Source of the DNA: an uncultured Prevotellaceae bacterium
GTDB lineage: Bacteria; Bacteroidota; Bacteroidia; Bacteroidales; Bacteroidaceae
Length of the DNA: 64,000 bases
Reading direction: 5' to 3'
NCBI GenBank assembly: GCA_946415365.1
Contig: CAMKSE010000012.1
Location: 1 to 64,000 of the forward strand
Both the position numbers and the translations under genes were made by a program. This document shows positions 58,144-64,000 of this stretch, one piece after another. The notes below the pieces were generated by a model. That model ran no database searches and was not told the origin of the DNA. It saw only the letters and a list, made by a program, of their open reading frames with translations. Position 1 is the first letter of the stretch; the number at the start of each line of letters is the position of its first letter.

Positions 58144-59462
58144 CGGAAAATGACGGGTTGGCCGATATAGGTAGTGTCCACCCTACCCTGCTCATAGACA
58201 GTGTGGCCATTGCAGAATGTGCGCTCCACACGCCAGAGGTACATGTGTCCCTCCATCGGACTCCAACCACAACGGCTCTGGATAATGTCCTTCGTCACCG
58301 TCCAGCCTGTGTTGGGACGTACCAACACAATATCCGCCTGATATCCCTCACGCAGGAAACCGCGGCCTCTGACGTCAAAGAGCCGGGCTGGATTATGACA
58401 CATCAGCTCGACGAGGCGCTCTAAAGAAAGTACCCCTTGGTCTACCAGTTCAAGCATCGTGACAAGCGAGAACTGTATCATCGGCATACCGCTGGCAGCA
58501 CGGGCACAACCGCCCTCTTTTTGAGATAGCAAATGGGGCGCATGGTCTGTACCTATGACGGTGATACGTCCGTCGTTCAGGGCATCACGCAGCGCATCAC
58601 GATCGCGCTGGCTCTTGATGGCGGGATTGCACTTGATACGAGTGCCAAGGGCGTTGTAGTCACGATCGGAGAAATAGAGGTAGCTCACTGTTGCCTCAGC
58701 AGTGACACCTTGAACATTGTTCAAGAGCTCGAGTTCTTTGGCGGTACTGAGGTGGGCCACGTGGAGACGAGCATGATGCTTTTTGGCCAGTTCAACAGCC
58801 AGACGGGTACTCTCATAGCATGCCTCCTCGCTGCGAATATCCGGATGATGAGCGACCTTTGGATCATCACCATAGAGACGCTTCGCCTCTGCCATATTGC
58901 GGTTGATGATGCCCGTGTCCTCACAATGGGCCATGATAGGCATAGGTGCAGTGGCAAAGATGCGCTCCAGAGCCTCTCTGCGGTCAACGAGCATGTTACC
59001 CGTTGAAGACCCCAAAAAAAGTTTGATTCCCGGAATGCGATGGATATCAAGCTGTGGGAAAAGGCTTGTATTGTCATTCGTGGCTCCGAAGAAAAAACTA
59101 TAGTTCACGTGACTCTTTCCTGCAGCCAGGGCGAACTTTTCCTCCAATGCATCAAGCGTCGTTGTCTGTGGCACGGTGTTGGGCATGTCGAAATATGTAG
59201 TGACTCCCCCTGCGGCTGCCGCACGGCTCTCACTTTCCATATCGGCCTTCTCTGTCAGGCCTGGCTCACGGAAATGCACATGGTCGTCGATGATTCCGGG
59301 AAGCACAAAACAACCCGAAGCGTCGATGACTTCGTCATAAGACGCTTCGGGCATATAGTTTCCCTCAATTATCCAAGTTATTTTTTCATTCTCAATGACC
59401 AATGAGCCATTGAATGTCCTGCCTTCATTGACAAGCGTGCCTCCTTTAATCAGTATTGCCAT
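58140..59462 (-). CDS. pyrC: Dihydroorotase
   Basis: 440 residues, class I amidohydrolase. Metal ligands in DDHVHFREPG, HCEDTG, HVAHLST and TDHAPHL; the flexible loop is ASGMPMIQFSL. It cyclises carbamoyl-aspartate in pyrimidine synthesis. The start shares bases with the DUF4369 gene stop (TAATG), so translation is probably coupled. Usual length. Confidence 0.94.
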   Translation of the reverse strand: MAILIKGGTLVNEGRTFNGSLVIENEKITWIIEGNYMPEASYDEVIDASGCFVLPGIIDDHVHFREPGLTEKADMESESRAAAAGGVTTYFDMPNTVPQTTTLDALEEKFALAAGKSHVNYSFFFGATNDNTSLFPQLDIHRIPGIKLFLGSSTGNMLVDRREALERIFATAPMPIMAHCEDTGIINRNMAEAKRLYGDDPKVAHHPDIRSEEACYESTRLAVELAKKHHARLHVAHLSTAKELELLNNVQGVTAEATVSYLYFSDRDYNALGTRIKCNPAIKSQRDRDALRDALNDGRITVIGTDHAPHLLSQKEGGCARAASGMPMIQFSLVTMLELVDQGVLSLERLVELMCHNPARLFDVRGRGFLREGYQADIVLVRPNTGWTVTKDIIQSRCGWSPMEGHMYLWRVERTFCNGHTVYEQGRVDTTYIGQPVIFR

Positions 59463-60259
59463 TACTTCTGCGGAAGGCTGAGTGGCGGCAACTGCATGGA
59501 GTCGGGCTCTGCCTGTGGTGCAGGCTGCTGCTGAACAGCTGGTGCCTGAGTCACATCATCAACCAAACCATTCTGGCGGGCCTGTATCTCGTTGGCCGCC
59601 TGATAGTACTGCTTCACGTAGGGATCCTCCTTGAACTTCTTGGTGGCCTTGCTCATAATATCCTCAATCTGAGGGGTAAGCACGGGATAAGGATAACTGC
59701 CCGTGAGCATCATGAAGACACCCGGACCAAGCACATTGTCGAAGTTCTCAACAATGAAGTTCGTCACCAGTGAGTCTTCCTGCTGTGCCAAACGCGCTGC
59801 CTCCACAGAGAGTTGACGGTTAATGACATCTTCATCGATGCCGTCAAGCAACATCTGACTCTGCTTGTGCGACAACTCGTTAAGTTCATTGCCTATCTGG
59901 TCGTGACGCTTAATAAACTGATAAAGCTTATCGTTCAGCGGAGAGCCGCTGACACTGCGACCTGTATTGTCGATGCGTATCTCTATCTCGCCTTTTTCTA
60001 TGACGACAGGCATCATCAGCGACTCGTCGTCCATATACAGCGTAGCCAGTTTGACGGTATCCAGGAGGCCGACAAAGCGGAATTTGCCATGGACTACGTC
60101 ACAGGAGTCCATATTCTTCAACTCCTGATCCTTCACCGTTTTCAGGTAAAGTTTGCTGCCATCCAGCGATGATACTGACGAAGAACCCTGTATCGAATAT
60201 GATTCAGCACAGGACGTCAATATGGCCAAAACAGCAAAGATATATAGTACCTTATTCAT
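59462..60259 (-). CDS. DUF4369 domain lipoprotein
   Basis: 265 residues from the ATG at 60259. The longer frame upstream lacks a signal peptide and crosses the promoter. Lipobox ILTSCAE (Cys about 17). DUF4369 region (YSIQGSSSVSSLDGSKLYL; VVHGKFRFVG; MMPVVIEKGEIEIRID) as found N-terminal to thioredoxin-like proteins, but here no thioredoxin domain follows; instead a helical part and a Gln/Pro/Ala tail. Envelope protein of unknown role. Confidence 0.8.
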   Translation of the reverse strand: MNKVLYIFAVLAILTSCAESYSIQGSSSVSSLDGSKLYLKTVKDQELKNMDSCDVVHGKFRFVGLLDTVKLATLYMDDESLMMPVVIEKGEIEIRIDNTGRSVSGSPLNDKLYQFIKRHDQIGNELNELSHKQSQMLLDGIDEDVINRQLSVEAARLAQQEDSLVTNFIVENFDNVLGPGVFMMLTGSYPYPVLTPQIEDIMSKATKKFKEDPYVKQYYQAANEIQARQNGLVDDVTQAPAVQQQPAPQAEPDSMQLPPLSLPQK

Positions 60260-60280
60260 AAATTCACACGTTTCGTGGCG

Positions 60281-60288
60281 CAAATGTA
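60281..60288 (-). promoter_or_regulatory. -7 element of the DUF4369-pyrC-metH-activation operon
   Basis: TACATTTG on the minus strand, 21 bp before the ATG. Confidence 0.6.
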
Positions 60289-60307
60289 CAACGATATATT
60301 GAAGTAG

Positions 60308-60342
60308 AAAAAAAAATTTGCGCATTTTAAAACAAATGCGCA
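60308..60342 (-). terminator. Terminator after the ftsB-like/membrane-protein pair
   Basis: Minus-strand stem TGCGCATTT/AAATGCGCA followed by a run of nine T. Confidence 0.85.
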
Positions 60343-60347
60343 CTCTT

Positions 60348-60761
60348 TTATAGTTTTTTTGAAGAAGTATCCGTCTCTTTGGCCAACTCACTGTCAATTC
60401 GATGGGTTGAATACAGTTGCAATATGGCGGCAACCAGCAGAGTCAGCACCCACTTATTATATATATAGGTAATATAGTCGATATGACTGAGTCCGAAGAC
60501 ATTCCCCATGCTTGCAAACATCAGCAGGGCTGACAACAAAAACAGTACATCGCTCAGAATCATCATCCTCCGCAGACGGCGTATGACAAAATTGTTACCC
60601 TCATAGCGCTGCAATAACTGCATGGATGCAAAAGCCAAAGCTCCGACAGCAAAAACATAAGGAGCCCCCTTCCAGGCCAACAGACTTGCTCCCGCACCAA
60701 TGACCATCAACAGAGCACCAGCCAAAAAGACTATTGTCTGGACTTTATTCAGCTTTCTCAT
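60348..60761 (-). CDS. Small four-helix membrane protein
   Basis: 137 residues from the ATG at 60761. Four hydrophobic helices (TIVFLAGALLMVIGAGASLLAW; VFAVGALAFASMQLL; MMILSDVLFLLSALLMFASM; WVLTLLVAAILQLY). It overlaps the ftsB-like gene by 17 bp, an arrangement common in Bacteroidales, but function is unknown. Confidence 0.75.
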   Translation of the reverse strand: MRKLNKVQTIVFLAGALLMVIGAGASLLAWKGAPYVFAVGALAFASMQLLQRYEGNNFVIRRLRRMMILSDVLFLLSALLMFASMGNVFGLSHIDYITYIYNKWVLTLLVAAILQLYSTHRIDSELAKETDTSSKKL

Positions 60762-61107
60762 TGCTATCGGTCTGATCCGATGAAAGGTCTTCGTTTTCCC
60801 GTAGCACGAAGATATCCTCATCATCGGTTTTCATGAAGTATCGCTCCCTGGCAATCTTCTCCATTGCCTTCGGATTACGGTCCAATTCCCTAATCTTAGC
60901 CTGGTCACGCTGATAATCTGCATGATAGCGGGCTTTCTCTTCCGTCAGTTCGTCTATGCGCTGACGGTTCTTCATGTGACTCCAAACGCTGTTCTCATCA
61001 AGGAAGCCCACGATGAGCACACCAACAATAAAGACCACTGCATATTTCAGAGCCTGAGACCTCCAGATACGGAGGAAAAAAGTTTTAATTCTGTCTATTA
61101 CTTTCAT
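60745..61107 (-). CDS. FtsB/DivIC-type septum formation initiator
   Basis: 120 residues from the ATG at 61107. One membrane helix (LKYAVVFIVGVLIVGFLDE) then a coiled coil (MKNRQRIDELTEEKARYHADYQRDQAKIREL) and the family motif NPKAMEKIARERYFMKTDDEDIFVL. A divisome component linking FtsQ and FtsL. The promoter -33 region falls in a heptad array. Confidence 0.88.
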   Translation of the reverse strand: MKVIDRIKTFFLRIWRSQALKYAVVFIVGVLIVGFLDENSVWSHMKNRQRIDELTEEKARYHADYQRDQAKIRELDRNPKAMEKIARERYFMKTDDEDIFVLRENEDLSSDQTDSNEKAE

Positions 61108-61116
61108 ATTCGTTTG

Positions 61117-61124
61117 CAAAGATA
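61117..61124 (-). promoter_or_regulatory. -7 element of ftsB
   Basis: TATCTTTG on the minus strand, 10 bp before the ATG. The -33 position (about 61145-61148) is inside the array 61131-61165. Confidence 0.6.
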
Positions 61125-61130
61125 ATAAAA

Positions 61131-61165
61131 AGAGGTGAGAGGTAATAGGTAAGAGGTGAGAATAT
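61131..61165. repeat. Heptanucleotide array in a promoter region
   Basis: Four clear 7-nt units (AGAGGTG/AGAGGTA/ATAGGTA type) plus a decayed fifth, lying between the divergent ftsB and dnaX promoters. Confidence 0.75.
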
Positions 61166-61220
61166 GACACCTTTTAACTCCCTTTAACGCCTTTGTCTAC
61201 TTAAACTCCATTAATATTTG

Positions 61221-61228
61221 TATCTTTG
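61221..61228 (+). promoter_or_regulatory. -7 element of dnaX
   Basis: TATCTTTG followed by CACC, 25 bp before the ATG. Confidence 0.65.
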
Positions 61229-61252
61229 CACCACAATTAATCAATAACGAAT

Positions 61253-63022
61253 ATGGAATACATCGTATCAGCCAGGAAATACCGTCCGATGACCTTCGAC
61301 ACTGTCGTGGGACAGGAAGCCCTGACCACGACTCTGAAGAACGCCGTTAAGAGCGGAAAGCTGGCTCATGCCTACCTCTTCTGCGGTCCCAGAGGCGTAG
61401 GCAAGACCACCTGTGCCCGCATCTTTGCCAAGGCCATCAACTGCCAGCACCCAACTGCAGACGGCGAGGCCTGCAATGAGTGTGAGTCGTGCCAGTCGTT
61501 CATCGAACAACGTTCGCTGAACATCTTCGAACTAGACGCAGCTTCCAACAACAGTGTAGAACACATCAAGACTCTGATGGAACAGACGCGAATCCCACCT
61601 CAGCTGGGAAAGTACAAAGTGTTTATCATTGACGAGGTACACATGCTTTCTACGGCAGCCTTCAACGCTTTCCTTAAGACGCTTGAGGAACCGCCCGCAC
61701 ATGTCATCTTCATTCTTGCCACTACGGAGAAACATAAGATTCTGCCAACTATCCTCAGCCGTTGCCAGATTTACGACTTCGAGCGTATGACCATCCGCAA
61801 TACCGTAGACCACCTCAAGAACGTGGCCAGGCAGGAAGGCATCACCTACGATGAGGAGGCTCTCGCTGTGATTGCCGAAAAGGCCGACGGTGGTATGCGC
61901 GACGCCCTGAGTATTTTTGATCAGGCTGCATCATTCTGTCAGGGAAACATCACCTATGAGAAAGTTATCGAGGACCTGAACGTGCTCGACTCGGAGAATT
62001 ATTTCCAGATCATTGATCTTTCTATTAATAATAAGGTGAGTGATGTGATGGTGCTACTCAATACAGTCATCAACAAGGGTTTCGATGGCGGACTGCTCAT
62101 TCAGGGCCTTGCCAAGCATGTGAGAAACGTACTGATGGCCAAGGATCCGCAGACACTGCCCCTTCTCGAGGTGAGCGACCAACAGCGCCAACGCTATCAA
62201 GAGCAGGCCAAGCGCTGTCCCACAACATTCCTTTATCAGGCCCTCAAGCAGATGAACCAGTGTGACATTAACTACCGTCAGAGTTCCAACAAACGTCTTC
62301 TGGTGGAACTGACGCTGATAGAAATCGCTCAGATTACCCAACCTGACGAAGGAACAGACGCTAGCGCGGGGCGCCGCCCCAGAAAATTAAAATCCCTGTT
62401 CAAGCAACTGATACAGCAGTCTCAGCCCAGGAAAGCGGCTCCGCAGGTGGCCGCGGCTAAGACTGCCGTATCCAAAGAGGTTAAGCAGACTAGTACAACT
62501 AGTCAGACTAGCCAAACTAGTAATAATAGCAGCGCAACTACCAGCCCATCCATAAAGGCTGCCAATATCGGTTTCTCATGGGGCAGTCTGCGCAAGAAGC
62601 CCTCCAAAATAAATCTCATCCCCGGCACGGTCAGCACCCCATTAGAACAGCAGACCGATGCCGTCTTTACCCAGGAAGACCTGGAACTACAGTGGATGTC
62701 AATGTGCAACCGCATGCCACAGGAGTATAGCGGCATAGCCACGCGTATGAAAAACATGAATCCTACTATCACTGAGTTCCCTCAGGTTGAGGTGGTTGTC
62801 GACAATACCCTCATCCAACAAGAGATGGAGAACTTCAAGGGACGCATCATCAAAACCCTCATCAACAGCCTTCACAATGAGAGCCTAACCCTTGAGATTC
62901 GGGTGGCTGAGCAGAAGAACCGCGTACGACTCCTCACCCGCCGCGAACAGTTCGAGGCATTGAGCAAAGAAAATCCCGCCGTAGAAAAACTGCGGCAGGA
63001 ATTCGATCTTGAGTTGGCTTAA
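61253..63022 (+). CDS. dnaX: DNA polymerase III subunit gamma/tau
   Basis: 589 residues. Clamp-loader ATPase: RKYRPMTFDTVVGQEALTTTL, Walker A GPRGVGKTT (about 45), zinc Cys residues in CQHPTADGEACNECESC, DEVH box and SRC arginine finger. Domain III (about 240-365) is followed by a low-complexity linker (about 375-450) and a C-terminal tau-like region. I see no A-AAA-AAG slippery site, so a single product is likely. The linker contains a 9-nt repeat array. Confidence 0.95.
   Translation: MEYIVSARKYRPMTFDTVVGQEALTTTLKNAVKSGKLAHAYLFCGPRGVGKTTCARIFAKAINCQHPTADGEACNECESCQSFIEQRSLNIFELDAASNNSVEHIKTLMEQTRIPPQLGKYKVFIIDEVHMLSTAAFNAFLKTLEEPPAHVIFILATTEKHKILPTILSRCQIYDFERMTIRNTVDHLKNVARQEGITYDEEALAVIAEKADGGMRDALSIFDQAASFCQGNITYEKVIEDLNVLDSENYFQIIDLSINNKVSDVMVLLNTVINKGFDGGLLIQGLAKHVRNVLMAKDPQTLPLLEVSDQQRQRYQEQAKRCPTTFLYQALKQMNQCDINYRQSSNKRLLVELTLIEIAQITQPDEGTDASAGRRPRKLKSLFKQLIQQSQPRKAAPQVAAAKTAVSKEVKQTSTTSQTSQTSNNSSATTSPSIKAANIGFSWGSLRKKPSKINLIPGTVSTPLEQQTDAVFTQEDLELQWMSMCNRMPQEYSGIATRMKNMNPTITEFPQVEVVVDNTLIQQEMENFKGRIIKTLINSLHNESLTLEIRVAEQKNRVRLLTRREQFEALSKENPAVEKLRQEFDLELA
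62489..62524 (+). repeat. 9-nt repeat array in the dnaX linker
   Basis: Four in-frame 9-nt units beginning ACTAG, encoding T-S-x repeats (about residues 413-424). Confidence 0.75.
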
Positions 63023-63028
63023 TGCCGA

Positions 63029-63385
63029 CTACTCTCCTATGAACTTTCTGATTGTCGTCAGACAGAGTTCACTGCTTACAGGCTTAGCCAGGAAGTCGTT
63101 GCAGCCTGCCTCCAGCGCCAGCTGACGATCACTATCAAAGGCATTTGCCGTCAAAGCAATCACCGGTAGGTCAGGACGAATTTCCTTGATGGCCTTGGTG
63201 GCCTCAAGACCGTCCATAACAGGCATCTTGATGTCCATCAGCACGATGTCAAAGTCATTCTTCTCTACCATTTCGACAGCCTCCTTGCCATTCTTGGCAC
63301 GTTCATACTGATAGTACTTCTTCAGAATGTACGTCATCAGGATGAAGTTGCTGTCATTGTCTTCTGCAACTAGAATCTTTTTCAT
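63029..63385 (-). CDS. Single-domain response regulator
   Basis: 118 residues, receiver domain only: AEDNDSN acidic pocket, phospho-Asp in IVLMDIKMPVMDG (about 51), TA in IALTANAF, Lys in LAKPVSS. Similar to the receiver domain of hybrid kinases acting as a diffusible phospho-carrier. No kinase in view. Converges with dnaX (6 bp apart). Confidence 0.88.
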   Translation of the reverse strand: MKKILVAEDNDSNFILMTYILKKYYQYERAKNGKEAVEMVEKNDFDIVLMDIKMPVMDGLEATKAIKEIRPDLPVIALTANAFDSDRQLALEAGCNDFLAKPVSSELCLTTIRKFIGE

Positions 63386-63413
63386 ATTTACTTCTTTTAC
63401 TTTCTTACATTTA

Positions 63414-64000
63414 TTACTTAGCCAGTCTGTCTTTCCACATCTTGCTCATATCCTCCAAAGTCTTACCCTTCGTCTCAGGCACAAGACGCCATACGAATAG
63501 TGCGGCCACGACACAAATGATGCCATAGAGGCCGTATGTGAACCAGTGGCCGAAGTCATCACCCTCAGTCAGGTGCATATTGAACATCGGGACAAAGGTT
63601 GAACTGACGATGAAGTTGAAAATCCACTGGAAAGCCACAGCTATGGCAACAGCACCACCACGGATGGTGTTGGGGAAGATTTCTGCGATAAGCACCCAGG
63701 TGATGGGTCCCCACGAGAACATGAATGAAGCCGAATAGATGAGCAGTGAGGCTGCGGTGACCAGTGCAAGGCTGTCATTACCAAAGGTAACTGCCACTCC
63801 GAATGCGCCCAAAGCCATACCCAGCGAACCAGAGATGAGCAGAGGCTTGCGACCCCACTTCTCAACGGTAAACACAGCCACGAGCGTGAACGAAATATTG
63901 ATGATACCCATGAATACGGTCAACATCATTGGGTCGTCCATACCCATGTCGCCAAAAATACGTGGTGCGTAGTAGAGAACGGCGTTGATTCCCACAGCCT
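63414..64000 (-). CDS. Sugar porter family MFS transporter (C-terminal half)
   Basis: At least 195 residues; the frame runs off the window edge (QAVGINAVLYYAP reads up to base 64000). Sugar porter signatures: GINAVLYYAP in helix 7, VEKWGRKPLL in the loop 8-9, WGPITWVLIAEIFPNTIRGGAVA in helix 10, and VPETKGKTLEDM at the C-terminus. XylE-like symporter for a monosaccharide; the substrate is not determined. Confidence 0.9.
   Translation of the reverse strand, partial: AVGINAVLYYAPRIFGDMGMDDPMMLTVFMGIINISFTLVAVFTVEKWGRKPLLISGSLGMALGAFGVAVTFGNDSLALVTAASLLIYSASFMFSWGPITWVLIAEIFPNTIRGGAVAIAVAFQWIFNFIVSSTFVPMFNMHLTEGDDFGHWFTYGLYGIICVVAALFVWRLVPETKGKTLEDMSKMWKDRLAK

Noticed and set aside
62361..62400. 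Programmed frameshift site in dnaX next to the GGGGCG palindrome
   Set aside because: No A-AAA-AAG slippery heptamer, the hairpin lies upstream rather than downstream of the A-rich run, and the frame continues to a full tau-length product.
63386..63420. Another short-period array before the response regulator
   Set aside because: TTTACTT-like units are too irregular in both length and sequence; low-complexity TA-rich gap is sufficient.

Overview
The window looks like a chromosomal segment of a Bacteroidales bacterium, most probably Prevotella sensu lato. Promoter-like sites repeatedly match the Bacteroidetes consensus (TTTG, about 20 nt, TAnnTTTG). There is a SusC/SusD pair, a hybrid two-component regulator with an AraC-type output domain, a FimB/Mfa2-like fimbrial lipoprotein, a separate MetH activation-domain gene, type B L31, a DUF4369 lipoprotein and a tmRNA whose tag reads GETRYALAA. 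Genus-level placement is inference from gene content only.

Layout. 1-2.65 kb: accessory genes (VirE-N/DUF3987-like protein cut by the window edge, DUF5675 protein) on the 3' side of a tRNA-His. 3-8.1 kb: housekeeping minus-strand run rlmN, pdxA, sigma-54 activator, lptE, TPR-like gene, secG. 8.26-13.2 kb: a 1227-residue glycosyltransferase / GalT-HIT-like (DUF4922) / SpoIID fusion followed by an AmpG-like permease, plausibly a cell-wall recycling pair. 13.3-16.3 kb: lipoprotein, cysE, fimbrial-type lipoprotein, tmRNA. 16.5-29.3 kb: a compact Wzx/Wzy exopolysaccharide locus (export lipoprotein, GT, Wzz, Wzy, Wzx, GT2, DegT aminotransferase, phosphoglycosyl transferase-dehydratase fusion), facing a lipoprotein and a Wzi-type outer-membrane protein. 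29.4-37.6 kb: repeat-rich secreted protein and mixed housekeeping genes (udk, rpmE2, gpx, trpB2) plus a hybrid regulator without a periplasmic sensor. 37.6-39.05 kb: an odd non-housekeeping patch with a truncated vWA gene, duplicated promoter regions, a candidate small RNA, an orphan gene and 22-bp repeats. 39.05-46.6 kb: an esterase-type polysaccharide utilization locus (SusC, SusD, DUF3089 hydrolase, DUF4380-carboxylesterase fusion) without glycoside hydrolases. 46.8-54.1 kb: hsp20 with a sigma-54-like promoter, mfd, and an envelope-lipid run (DPM-like GT, PlsC, metallophosphoesterase), then ndk. 54.1-57.3 kb: an AT-rich segment with a small HTH protein, a lipoprotein and an M6 metalloprotease. 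57.3-64 kb: metH activation domain, pyrC, DUF4369 lipoprotein, small membrane protein, ftsB/divIC-like gene, dnaX, a single-domain response regulator and the C-terminal half of a sugar porter.

The most unusual signal is not a gene. At least seven sites carry about 35-bp arrays of a 7-nt unit (four to five degenerate copies). The unit differs from site to site, and the arrays sit at stop/start junctions, in a promoter or in interdomain linkers. Inside the first gene there are two compound elements in which short-period arrays (9-nt and 7-nt) are arranged as inverted arms. I know of no described function for these. No CRISPR array, complete insertion sequence, integrase or defence system was seen.
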